A DNA stretch of 64,000 nucleotides, from NCBI RefSeq assembly GCF_000234665.1, contig NC_018313.1:62001-126000 (forward strand), given 5' to 3'. Shown in pieces: positions 29,320 to 40,000 of this stretch. Both the position numbers and the translations under genes were made by a program. The first letter of the stretch is position 1. Every line of letters starts with the position of its first letter. Source of the stretch: Leishmania mexicana MHOM/GT/2001/U1103 (lineage: Eukaryota; Euglenozoa; Kinetoplastea; Trypanosomatida; Trypanosomatidae). The notes beneath the pieces are model-generated. The model saw nothing but the letters and a program-made list of their open reading frames with translations, was not told the origin of the DNA and searched no databases.

Positions 29320-31218
29320 ATGCGATGCTTGTGCGAAGGTACTGCGCCACACATGCACCCGCACGCGCACCACTATGGCGCCGCGCCAATACCAGCACCA
29401 GGGCAGGAGGAGCCTTTGGGCCACTACCTCTCCGTGACCTACGCGGAGCTCTTGAAGGCGCACGTGCTTGACGTGCATCTTCCGAACATCCTCATCGGAA
29501 TCAGCGCCAGCATCGAGATACCGCTTGTCACCATTCTCGGCCGGCGCATCGGCGCCAGCTACTCCTCCATCGCAGACTACATCTCCGTCATGGCCCTGTG
29601 CCGCACCCTACTGGACATCCCGTTCGGCATCGCCGTCGAGTACGTTGGAGTGCGCAACGTTATGTTCCTCTGCCTGTTCCTAAACATCGTTGCCTCCCTC
29701 ATCGGCCTCAACGTGAGCAACAGTGCCTCGCTCCTCGCCTTCTGCATACTGAGCGGCATCAGCCTCGGCGGCTTCTTCCTGGCGCGTCACATCTTCGTTG
29801 CCGGCATCACCTCCAAGAAGTATCGAGGCCTGCTCATGGCAATTCTTTCAGGGCTGCTACGATGGGCACACGTCATTGGTCCCGTCGCCTCAGGCATCTT
29901 CGCCTCGTACTTGGGCGACGTCCGCTACTCCTTCGTTGTGCCGGCTGTGGCGAGCGGCATCGCCTTCGGCTCTCTAGCCATCGCCACGCAGTCGACTCGG
30001 TGCCAGCAAGTGTGCGAGCGCACGTGCCGGGCAAGTCTCGTGTCGTCTGTGGCAAGAACCCCGTTACACTCAGAGCAAGAGGAGGACGCCTCGGATATTG
30101 TCTGGCACCACCCGGGCGGCACTGACAGGGACGACGCCTACGTAGTGACGGCACTGCTACCGCCGGCGACGGCACCTTTCCCGACAAAGAGCGGTGGCAC
30201 AAGTAGCTTGCCGGACTCGGCGAGCCACCGCGTCATCGCCAACGTGGAGAGGAGCGGCAATACTTCGCCCTCGCTCACCCACCACCCCCACCACGCGCAC
30301 GCGAACGGCGGTGTGGCAACGCGGCCCCGCAGCTGCAGTGTGGCGAGCACGGCGTCGGCGTCATTGCACCCGGACACGGGGGCCAGCCAGGAGCACAACT
30401 TCCACCTCACAACGCTCTGGTGCACCTTCGTCGACTACTGGAGCGTGATCTGGCGCCTTGGCCTGTACATTGTGCTCGTCACCGCGCTGCGTGCGAACCG
30501 CAAGCTTCTCATTTCCTTTGCAGGACTGCGCGCCGCGATGACGGATGCGCAGGTCTCCTACCTGATGGGCTTCAGTTTCATCTTCGACGCCATTCTGTTC
30601 CCCCTCGGTGGCTTGATGATGGACCTGCTCGGGCGCCAATTTGCGATGGTGCCCACCGCCGTCGGGCTCGGCATCGTCTTTACGTTGTTGCCTCTGTGCA
30701 CGACGGAGCTCAAGCTCTACATGGCCGCGTCGGCCTTCGGCATCGTGGACGCGCTGGGGTGCGGCATCATCATGACACTCACGGCGGATCGGGCCCCGCC
30801 GTACTGCGGGGCGCCGTTCTTTGGCATCATGCGGACAGTGCAGGACATGGGCCACGTTGTTGGCGCTCGCGGTGTGTCAAGCCTGATGCGCTACGCCGGC
30901 TTCGACGTGTGCTGTTGGATGCTGACAGTGGTCGGCTTCTTCACAGCGGCGTGGGGTGTGTACGGGGTGCCAAGCGATACAGAGGTGCTTCCCGAGGCAC
31001 CACGACTCGAGCAGGCGGCGATCGTCGCACATGAACGGCGGCTGCACAAGCTCTCTCTCTACTCCCGAAGCAGTGAGGAGACGGCGCCGCTGACGGTCGT
31101 GTCGGCGACGGCGACGCCACCCACGATGACGTACGGCACCGCGACACGACCGCAGCCTGCGCCGTGCGTGAGACAGCAACAAAGCTGGAAGGGATACCGC
31201 AGCGTTGCGCGGAGCTGA
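29320..31218 (+). CDS. Major facilitator superfamily transporter
   Basis: 632 residues with two bundles of about six hydrophobic spans. The first half lies at about residues 45-230 and the second at about 370-555. They are separated by a roughly 140-residue hydrophilic, Ser/His-rich cytosolic loop (about 230-365). The second half has 'PLGGLMMDLLGRQFAMVPT', an MFS A-like loop (G-x3-D-x2-G-R), and the first half has 'DIPFGIAVEYVGVRN' at the equivalent place. The substrate cannot be told from sequence; weak resemblance to drug/metabolite H+ antiporters is only general. The N- and C-termini are cytosolic and low-complexity. A second in-frame ATG at 29353 (MHPHAHH) is equally plausible as start. 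Confidence 0.85.
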   Translation: MRCLCEGTAPHMHPHAHHYGAAPIPAPGQEEPLGHYLSVTYAELLKAHVLDVHLPNILIGISASIEIPLVTILGRRIGASYSSIADYISVMALCRTLLDIPFGIAVEYVGVRNVMFLCLFLNIVASLIGLNVSNSASLLAFCILSGISLGGFFLARHIFVAGITSKKYRGLLMAILSGLLRWAHVIGPVASGIFASYLGDVRYSFVVPAVASGIAFGSLAIATQSTRCQQVCERTCRASLVSSVARTPLHSEQEEDASDIVWHHPGGTDRDDAYVVTALLPPATAPFPTKSGGTSSLPDSASHRVIANVERSGNTSPSLTHHPHHAHANGGVATRPRSCSVASTASASLHPDTGASQEHNFHLTTLWCTFVDYWSVIWRLGLYIVLVTALRANRKLLISFAGLRAAMTDAQVSYLMGFSFIFDAILFPLGGLMMDLLGRQFAMVPTAVGLGIVFTLLPLCTTELKLYMAASAFGIVDALGCGIIMTLTADRAPPYCGAPFFGIMRTVQDMGHVVGARGVSSLMRYAGFDVCCWMLTVVGFFTAAWGVYGVPSDTEVLPEAPRLEQAAIVAHERRLHKLSLYSRSSEETAPLTVVSATATPPTMTYGTATRPQPAPCVRQQQSWKGYRSVARS

Positions 31219-32147
31219 CGGTGTCTGTGTCGGCGTGCGTGGAGCCATACACGACATGGCGCAAATGGTTCGCCGCATACCCGACCTGCTCGGCCCTCCC
31301 CCATTTCATCCATCACCTCCACCCACCCATCTTTGCACTGGGGGTGGGGGAATGATCGTGCCCCGACGAGATCCTTTTGCATGGCGGGTATGGGACTGAG
31401 GAGAGAGGCCACAGAGTGCGCAGAAAGAAATTGGGGACACAGTCGCCACTGCGTCACCCCCCCCATCGCCCTCTCTCTCTCGCGCGCGTGTCCAGGAGCG
31501 GTACTCGTGCACGCCCACATACACACACACACACGCCCTCCCTCTTACATCCCCGGCCTTCTCTTTTCCTTCGCTTTGGTCGTTGGCGCGTGATGTCCCT
31601 TCTCGTCCTCCGCCTCTCTGAGCTCGCCTCGAGCAGTGCGCACGCGCCACTGTGTCTTCGCGTCGGCCTTCGCATCTGCTCTTGTTCGGTTCCCTGCGGA
31701 GTGAGGGTCCGGGTGGTTGATGGTGGCGCTCTCTGTGCGATCTGCCGGCCGTGTGCTGGCGCTTCGCCTCATCCTCAACTCCCTTTCTTGTGACTGTAAA
31801 CGTGTAACCCCCTCCCCCCTTCGCCTCTGCTCTCCAACGAAATCCCCTCGCCACCACCATCATCATCATTGCCGTCCTCTTCTCAGGTGTATCAGCCAAC
31901 AGGGAAACCAACAACGAGAAGACGGAGATCGGGCACGCATGCGTGAGGCGGAAAGTATGGGCAGCTGTCGCTTGCGTTGCGCGGTGCGTCCAGTCAGTCG
32001 GTGGGCCGGTGTATTGCTGTGCGCGTGGGCGTGTGCGTGATGGGCACGCCTCTTCTCTTTTCCCGTCCTTTCTTGCTGCTCTTGCCCGCCACGAAGCACA
32101 CACGCACACACATGTATGCATGGGACAGGGGTATGCGCTTCTCTCCC

Positions 32148-32199
32148 CCTCTCTTGCATCTCTCCCACCCCGTCTTCAGGGGGAGAGATGCAAGAGAGG
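32148..32199 (+). repeat. Perfect 19-bp stem-loop in spacer
   Basis: Left arm CCTCTCTTGCATCTCTCCC at 32148-32166; right arm GGGAGAGATGCAAGAGAGG at 32181-32199; loop of 14 nt. It lies about 930 bp past the transporter stop and about 330 bp before the dispersed repeat. It is probably transcribed in the transporter's 3' UTR or intercistronic RNA. It has no T-run and is not a bacterial-type terminator. Confidence 0.75.
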
Positions 32200-32525
32200 A
32201 GGAGGATAAGGCTGCTTATGTGTGAGGGAGGGAGACGTGCGCCGGCTGCAGCTGATGCGATGTGCACGCGTAGCGAAGTCGATGTCAAGCTTGTCTGTAT
32301 GCGTGTATGCGTGTGTCTGTGGGTGGGTGAGTGTGACGGTGTAGCTGCTCTGTGTGTTCCCACCCACCCACCCACCCTCCTCCTCTCCCTCCCCCTCCTC
32401 CATAACCGCCATTGTTTATCTCTAACGTGTGATGCGCCCCCGCCCGTTTTCCGTTTACGTGGTGCGTCACCCCCTCCCCTCCCCTCCCCATCCCCTTTTC
32501 ACCCGCCGCCGCCCCTCTTCGACCC

Positions 32526-33208
32526 CCCCCCTCATCCACCTCAGCGTGTCTGCGCTCAGCTAGTGCGCGCCTCTTCCCACGCCGTCCATGCTTCCTTCGC
32601 CCTCGTCCAGTTGCTACGCTGCCGGTCCGCAGGAGAAGGGTGAGGGGAGGAGGGCTCTACACACCTCCGTGCGTGGTGTCACAGGGTTCAGTGCACCCCT
32701 CCCCTCATGCTCCCTGTCTAGGAGAGGAAGGCAAGCAGCAGCAGCCCCTCCCCCTACTCCCTACATCCTTGCCCATGCTCGATGGCTTCACGTGGTGACA
32801 GGGTGTGAGGTACTGGGCGGCGTTGCGTCGGAGCGGCCAACGACAGCGAACACGCGCGTGCCATCCATACGATAGGTAAAACGTGCTAGAGCAACTCGCG
32901 CGTATGTCTCACCCGGGCCCTCGCACGGCCCACACTGATGTGTGTGGGGAGGAGCCTGCGTGCTGCCCCCCTCTCCCTCCCGAGGGGGGATGCATCCGGT
33001 GGCAACCAGCACAATGGGCATGGCTGTGAAGTGACCTGCGAAGCGGGAGGCGGGTAGGGTTCGAGGAAGAGACCGTGCTCCCCGCTGCTTCGCACCACGC
33101 GATGGGGGAGCCCACGGCCGGGCCAGGAGGGGCTAATGTGGGGAGTCTCGCTCATGTTCGACAGCAGAGAATAGGCACGTTGCCAAGGGAAAGCGAAGCC
33201 AAGCGCTC
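32526..33208. repeat. 683-bp dispersed intergenic repeat, copy B (SIDER-like candidate)
   Basis: Same length as copy A at 11708-12390 and about 99% identical, in the same orientation. Similarity stops abruptly on both sides: the left border is in a C-run and the right border follows CCAAGCGCTC. No target-site duplication can be confirmed because of the low-complexity left edge. Confidence 0.75.
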
Positions 33209-33794
33209 CCCCATCATCCCCGCTCCACCCCCCCCCCCCAATTCGACAAGTCTCGACCTCTGAACCGGGCGTATATGTGGCCACAGCCCCACCTCCCCCT
33301 CGAAGAGAATAAGACCTGCTGCGGTCCAGCGACCAACAGAGGGGTCCATCGCGTGTGCGCTGGGCTTCTCCTCGCACCCCGCCCTCTCCACACACGCACA
33401 CGCACAGACGCGTGTACACATGAAAAGCGAAGATCATTGCGACTACACCGAAACACCCCCCGTTGTAGGGGGAGGAGTTCGCAGGAGGCGAAACAACCAC
33501 AACAGTCCTCGCGGCATCTGGAGAACGCGGCGAAGTGAGACTTGAGGCGCCGCAGAGGAGTGCTTTAAGTGTGTGTGTGTGCGCCAAAAACAGTGAGGTG
33601 CTGAGCTGAATCACCCTTGCCTCCCCCCATTCTCCTCCTCCTCTTCCGCTCTCCTTCCCATTGACCATCGCCACCATCGCCGCGGTGCTCAGGATTAGCA
33701 GGCGCATGCACACGTACCAGTAGGTGGCGGCGACGAACTTTTACGCGGCGACGGTCTCACACACCAACATACGCGTCTTCCTTTTCTTTCGCTA

Positions 33795-36137
33795 ATGCTC
33801 AACCTGCTGCTGGAGCTCCTCGTGAGCATCGCGTTGTGCGTCGCGCTGGCGTACTTTGCATTCCTGAACGTCCCGGTGGAGGCGGAGGAGCCGGTGTCGA
33901 CGGCAGCGGCGTCAGCGGGTGACGGGGTCTCCGCGGTGGTGGGGGCCGCTCCCTCTGGTGCCCTCCCCGGAACCAGCAGCGACGGTGCAGAGTACGGCCA
34001 CGCGTACGACCCCCTCCTTCTGCCGCACGAGCTGCCCCTCTACACGTCGATCACTCGCTACGTCTCCCTCGCGGAGGACACGACACTCGGCATCGCATAC
34101 CGCTGGCTCCTCATCAACGGCCTTCACTACAGCCCTCGCGAGGTGTACGCCGAGCGCCCGCTGCGCGAGTGGGGCTACTACTACTCCAGCAGCGTCGGTG
34201 GATCAACCGGTGGAAAGGATGTCGACGGTGCTCTGAACGGCGCTGGCATGCGCATTAGTGGTCGCTCCTCATCCGCGGTTGCCGCCTCGCTCTCCTCGGC
34301 GAGTAGTGCCATGGCGGCTAGCCTTGACTCCTCACGTTGCTCTCGTCGCCGTCTGCGCCGCGGCGCGGCAGCGGCCGCCACGGCCCCACCAACGCCGCTG
34401 CGGAGGGAGAGCGCGTATTGGGTGAATGTTCTCATCCGCTGTGCGGCCTTCCTGTGCCTCGGCGGTGGCACAGTGAAGCCAGAGGTGTGGACGGACCACC
34501 TCCTCTACGGTGCAGAGAAGGTGTTAGAAAGCGTGAACGTGGGCTACGAGAACCGTATGCGAGCACGTGCGGCGCAGGCGCACGCCGTGGCGGCCGAACT
34601 CGCAAGCGCTGCCCATCCATCGCCGTCGCTGGGCCGGGCCTCGTCACATTCTGCAGCACCGCTGCTTACAGCGCCTCGAAAACCGCTCCTGCGCATCCAG
34701 CTGCTAGAGCTCGGCTCCGGGCTCCTCGGGGGTACGCTCCGTGACGTACGCCGCCCCCCACTGAGCCTCCACCACGGAGCCGGTGACGCCTCCGGCAGCT
34801 CCGCCACACCGAGAGCAGCACCGCCAGCCAGACGTGCAGGGACTGCTTCCGTTGCCGACTCACCGGGCATGACACCATCGGCGGCTGGCTTTGCCTACCA
34901 CCACCACCACAGCAACAGCAGCTTTAGTAGTGGCCACCGTCAGCCGACAAGCTCGCATACCGCCCTCTACGCCGCCAGGTCCCTCCTCTCGTCCTCCGTG
35001 GCAGGCCTCAGCACCGCAATCACAGATGCCGTGTCGTCTGTCACGACTCGCGGCGCCGACAGCGCACATCTCGGCGATCCGTTGTCGGGCGCTCCTGTTG
35101 CAGACTACGCCGGCAGCTGCCCCTTGTTCACTGGTGGGGGTGGCGGCGCCAGCAGTGCAGGCGCTCAGCTTGGTGTTGTTCTCCCTCGCGTGGAGGGGGA
35201 CGTCATCTCAGTGGAGCAGACCTACGGTGAGGGCTGTCACATGAGGCCAGCCACCCCTGCCGCGTCGAGCTCGACCCCCGCTCGCGCGCCATCCGCGGCC
35301 GTGTCTGCCTCGCCGCTGCCACAGACATCCGCGGCATTCCAACTCCGCTGCTTCGCAGTACCCCTGCTCTACGAAGATCAGCGGTTTCACGTGCGCCTTG
35401 GCTGCTGCCTCCCCCTCGGTGCTCTCCTCCCCGCCGCATTGTGCGTACCGCCGGACGTCCTTACGTTGAACTGCGCCGTCGCCGTACATCGCGTCACCTT
35501 CAGCGGCCACCTATACGCCGCATTCCATGGGGCGCGCGTGGAGCTGAGCTTTCCCACCGCTCCGCTCTTCAAGGCAGTGGTGAAGGTGATGCCCGACACC
35601 AGCGATGCCAACAGCGGGAGCGCGTCGGTAGCGGAGGTCATTCACTACGGTGGCTGGGGCATGCGTGCCGCCGGTGTCGGCAGCGTTCATTCCGGTGCGG
35701 CGGCGGCGGCCTTCACGGCAACCTACACGCAGCGCAACGAGGCGACTGTCGTCGGCGGCACCAGCATTGACGGAGGACGCGACTCCTACAACGCAGCCGC
35801 ACGCCCCCTGCTTCCCCCACGGTCTGGGCTGTACAGTAGCAACAGCAACGCATCTTTACACCATCGCAGCGGCATGAGCAGCGGCATGAGCAGCGGCGGC
35901 GGCGGTGGCGCGTCCACGAGCGGATCGTGCCTGAATGAGGACAATGAAAAAGTGCAGGAAGTTGTCCTGCTGGCGGTGCGCCGCCTCATCGAGTCCCTGA
36001 CGTACCCGAAAGTGTTGGTGGGTGAGCTCGTGTGCCGTCGCCCCTCCAGTGCTGGCGGCACAGCGGAAGGCGGTGCGGGGATGCAGCTGCAGCTGAGGTG
36101 GACTCGACAGACCGCCTCGCTACCACTGCGCATGTGA
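33795..36137 (+). CDS. Membrane-anchored protein with SMP-like lipid-transfer features
   Basis: 780 residues. Residues 3-26 are a hydrophobic anchor directly at the N-terminus. The remainder is soluble, with long Ser/Ala/Gly inserts. Conserved-looking islands are 'YWVNVLIRCAAFLC' (about 205), 'PLLRIQLLELGSGLLGG' (about 297), 'FQLRCFAVPLLYEDQRFHVRLG' (about 515), 'HLYAAFHGARVELSFPTAPLFKAVVKV' (about 570-597) and 'KVQEVVLLAVRRLIESLTYPKVLVG' (about 719-745). Their order and hydrophobic alternation resemble the SMP (TULIP) domain of TEX2/Nvj2-type proteins, which carry lipids at ER contact sites. This is recognition by pattern only, without invariant residues, so the function is tentative. If the anchor is in the ER, the SMP-like part would face the cytosol. 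Confidence 0.55.
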   Translation: MLNLLLELLVSIALCVALAYFAFLNVPVEAEEPVSTAAASAGDGVSAVVGAAPSGALPGTSSDGAEYGHAYDPLLLPHELPLYTSITRYVSLAEDTTLGIAYRWLLINGLHYSPREVYAERPLREWGYYYSSSVGGSTGGKDVDGALNGAGMRISGRSSSAVAASLSSASSAMAASLDSSRCSRRRLRRGAAAAATAPPTPLRRESAYWVNVLIRCAAFLCLGGGTVKPEVWTDHLLYGAEKVLESVNVGYENRMRARAAQAHAVAAELASAAHPSPSLGRASSHSAAPLLTAPRKPLLRIQLLELGSGLLGGTLRDVRRPPLSLHHGAGDASGSSATPRAAPPARRAGTASVADSPGMTPSAAGFAYHHHHSNSSFSSGHRQPTSSHTALYAARSLLSSSVAGLSTAITDAVSSVTTRGADSAHLGDPLSGAPVADYAGSCPLFTGGGGGASSAGAQLGVVLPRVEGDVISVEQTYGEGCHMRPATPAASSSTPARAPSAAVSASPLPQTSAAFQLRCFAVPLLYEDQRFHVRLGCCLPLGALLPAALCVPPDVLTLNCAVAVHRVTFSGHLYAAFHGARVELSFPTAPLFKAVVKVMPDTSDANSGSASVAEVIHYGGWGMRAAGVGSVHSGAAAAAFTATYTQRNEATVVGGTSIDGGRDSYNAAARPLLPPRSGLYSSNSNASLHHRSGMSSGMSSGGGGGASTSGSCLNEDNEKVQEVVLLAVRRLIESLTYPKVLVGELVCRRPSSAGGTAEGGAGMQLQLRWTRQTASLPLRM

Positions 36138-37069
36138 GAAACGTGATGGGGGAAGTCATCCCTCCCAGGCGTGCGCGGGCAGCCCAGCAGTACTACGCCT
36201 CTCCGTGTCCCTCCTCTCCGTCTGCGGGACGCGGGAAAGGGAGAGGGAGACAGAGCAGGAGAAGGGAGCTGTCACGCTTCTCCACCACCACCACCTCTCG
36301 CATACAGTTGCCTCACTGCCAAGCGTGCGTGCGTCCCAGAAGCGGCAGCCACAGGTTGCTGTCTCCACAGGCATACGCCTGAGCGAAGGGAGGGATCAGG
36401 CATCACGTGAGACCAGCAGCAATCCACCGAGTGACGCACAAGGAATCCACTCAAGACACATAACACGGTCTTCCGGTCAAGGGTAACGATGGTGCAAGCG
36501 CGTGGCGGAAGGTGCGACGTTGCTGCCGTGAATGGGTGTGTGCCCTCCCCCTCCCCACGCACACACACTCACATGGGGACATGTGTCGAAGAGGTGTGGG
36601 GAAGGGGGAGAGAGACGGGCTCCTCTCCCCCCCCCGTCCTGCGCCCCCCCCCGCCTCCCATTCACATTCCCCGTTGACCCCTTCTCCTCCCGCTCTCGCT
36701 CTCGCTCTCTCCACCTCTGCTGCCCTTTCTCCGCGGATCTCTCACCCCCCCCCACCCCATCCCATCCCCTCTTCCCCCCTTTCCACTCTACACACACACG
36801 CACGCGCGTAGAGGCTCGCGTTTGGTCGGTTGCCGCTGCTGCCAGAGACCGCGCACACACGAGAAGAGCGCGTCGCCGCCGGTGACCCCCTCCCCCCTCC
36901 GTTTTCATAGCCACACACTACGCACAGGCATCCACGTACATGCATCCATGCATACGATAGACATACACGCATACGCCCCGCACTTGTACATAGACACCAC
37001 TGCGCCCCGCCAAGATAGACCTTGCGCATCCCCCCGCCTCCGCTGCGTGAGGGGTTCCCACACACGGCC
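36138..37069. other. Spacer before the kinesin gene
   Basis: No gene is supported. Many C-runs and CT tracts at 36625-36780 suit trans-splicing of the kinesin mRNA; CA-rich stretches occur at 36788-36800. Confidence 0.5.
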
Positions 37070-40000
37070 ATGAAGGTGTTCTGCCGCTTTGCCCCGCCGC
37101 CGGCGGACCACCCCTCTACCACCACGGCCACGGCGGCGGCGGCCATCCCCGGTGTGGGCGCACCAGCTGGCGGACATTGTCGTATCCCGCGGGAACCAGC
37201 TGAAGCCATCCTCCTTATGCGAGCTGAAGGACCCTCCTTAGGTGCGACAACGACAACAGCCGCGCCTGCCATGGCCACCGGTGAACGTGTCTACCTCGCT
37301 GACCCCGCCACTCTCAGCAAGGTGACGTTCTCCTGCGACGGCGTGTTTCTTCCGTCAACACCCACGGCAGCAACACCGGCGGCTATGGCTGCGCAGCAGC
37401 AACACCTGTACGACGTCACGTGCAAGAGTCTGCTGATGCCGGCTCCGCGCTCACCCGAGCGGCAACGGCGATGGTGCAGCAGCTCTCCCGTACCGACGGC
37501 GGTGCGTCGGATTTACCTCGCCTACGGACAGACAGCGAGCGGCAAGACCTACAGCCTGTTCGGCGAGACCTCGGCGAGCTCTGGCGTCGAGGGGCTGTCC
37601 CCTTCGGCGGGTGTGGTGCCCCGCTACCTGCACGACGTCTTCAGCGCACGGAACGGCGCAGAGAAGCGGCGGCATCTATGCGACACCGACCGCGGCAGCG
37701 GCGACGGCGCCGTCGATGACGTCTTTGTCGACCTTTCGTGCTTTGAGGTGTACAACGAGGCCGCGACGGATCTGGTGGCGCTCTCCGTCGCGCTGTCGAC
37801 GCTCGACTTTCCGTACCCCACCGGCGCGGCTGGTGTGGCACGAGGCAGCGCGGACCGCCGCCTGAGCTCCAAGACTCCAACTGACGCTGCAGCCGGACTT
37901 GCCCACTCCTTGCGGTCTTCCGACCTACGGCAGCAGCTGCCGGTGTGGATGGCGCACGAACTGCACCGCAGTGAGCAGCAGCCGGACGGCGCAGACGCGT
38001 ACGCGCAAGAGGACTTGTGGGGCACGCGCAGCGAGAGCTCCGCGTCGGTGGGGGCAGGCTGCACCGCCACCGCTGGAGCAGCAGCGACACCGTTCGCATC
38101 GTCACCGACCCTGTCGCGGTTTCTCAAGACCGAGTACAAGGCTACTGAAAAGCAGCAGGTGCTGCGGTCACTAGAGCAGGCACGATGCACGACTTTCGCC
38201 GAAGCGCGAGCGGTCCTGCAAGCCCTGCTCGCTCTGCGGCAGGAGTGCGCCACCAGTCGCAACCAGAGCTCCTCCCGTGGCCATTTGGTCCTCTGCGTCC
38301 GGGTCTACGCGCCTGCTGCGCGTGACAGTCCGGCAGGCGAGTGGGTCATGCAGCATGAGACGGCGTTTGTGGATCTGGCCGGCTCAGAGAGCGGTAAGCT
38401 CGCCGATGCCGACGTAGCGCATGTGCGCACCTCTAAGGTGGCGTGCCGTCAGCCGAGGCGGCGAGGCCAAGCAGCCACCAGCGCCGCGTTCTCGTCGCGC
38501 GCGAGCAGTCTGCACAGCCGTGTCTCACTGGATACCTCCATGCTATCTGGCGTCTCCTCGCAGCACAGCGGCATCAGCAGCGGCACCACCACTACTGTCG
38601 GCTCGGCATACCATCGCTCTCTCCTCCGCCCATCTCCCGAGGAGGACAAGAAGGCGGCACAGGTGCGGCGGCGGCGCGAGACGAGGTCTATCAACGCGAG
38701 TCTCCTGGCGCTCCGCAAGGTCTTCCGTGCCCTCAGTGAAGCAACACGGTTGAGCCACACCGCCGTCGCTCAGGAGTCAACAGCGGCGGCAGCGGCGACT
38801 AAGCTTCCGCGCCGGCCTCCGCTGCACCACGCCCCTTTCAAGGACAGTGCGTTAACGGCAATTCTCGAGCCTTTTCTGGTGCCGCAGCCATCTGCAGCGA
38901 CCCTATCATCATCATCCACCTCCCCGGCTGCACTAGAGGGTGCCGCCGCAGTGCACGTTGTGCTGCTCGTGTGCTGCTCGAGTAGATCCATCGACTTCTT
39001 CGAGACGGTCGCCTCCCTGCGGCTGGGGGCAGAGGCCGCCGCAGTGAACCCGGAGGTCGTCCTGCACGCGCTGCCGGTGCAACAGCGCGCCCAACAACAT
39101 CAGCTGCACCTCTCCGCATGTGCCACTCACCTCAAGCCCCACCACAGCAGCGCTGACCGCCGCCACCGCGAAGGCAGCGGGTGCGCGGCCTGTTTTCCTC
39201 CGCGGCTCTTCCGCAGCGTGTCGGCCCCGAGTCGGCGGCTGGCGCCTTCAGGCGATGAGGATGAGCAGGGGGAGGTGGACAACCTCAGCGAGCGCACCAG
39301 CGCGCCCGGCATCAGGGCTGCGTCAAGTGAGCGTCACGACCGGCGCAGACCTGGTGAGGTCGTCATAAATGCCGCCGACGCAGCCCGCCTCCGCGATGAA
39401 GCTCGCCAATACAAGAAAACGGCCCAGCAGCTTTATAAGCAGTGCAAGTCGCTCTGCGAGAGCTATGACGAGTGTGTTGATGAGCTGCAGTGGTGCCGCG
39501 CCGCGCTGTCGGAGCGGGACGCTCGCGTCGCCGAGCTGGAGGCAGCACTCGAGAAGGCTACTCGTGCATGCGCAGCAGGCTCGTCGAGAGAGCTGCAGCA
39601 GCCTCTACCGGAGCCGCTGCAGCCGCGCACCCAAAAAACAATCCGCAACAGCACCCCCGACTACGGATCACCCGCTGCACGCACGCCTCACCCGTTGCGC
39701 ATTCAGCGCAGCAGCCGAGAAGCGGCTGCGGATGAGTCCCGTGAGGTCATTCCAGCTGTTAACAACGGCGGTAAGCGGGAGGTGAACACTGACCCTGTGC
39801 CGTCCGCCACGACGTCGGTCGCTGCAGGGAGTATGCGAGCCACTTCCACCAGCTCCACGGCACGAGAAGGCAGTGGGCGGTGGATGGTGAGCGTGTCGCC
39901 CTTCTCCACCGCGTCGCTCGCAGAAGGGACGGCAGCCCGCATGGCGACGGTGCGCGAAGACGTGGAGGGCGTGAAGGACGTTGTCGATGACGCCGGCAGC

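Larger units (their letters stand above)
31219..33794. other. 2.6-kb spacer with hairpin and dispersed repeat copy B
   Basis: No coding gene is supported. It includes a 19-bp perfect stem-loop at 32148-32199, GT/CA tracts, C-runs and the 683-bp repeat at 32526-33208. The many open frames of 60-270 codons on both strands have no consistent coding composition. Confidence 0.6.

Noticed and set aside
32148..32199. Bacterial-type terminator
   Set aside because: No T-run follows the stem and the organism is a trypanosomatid with polycistronic Pol II transcription.
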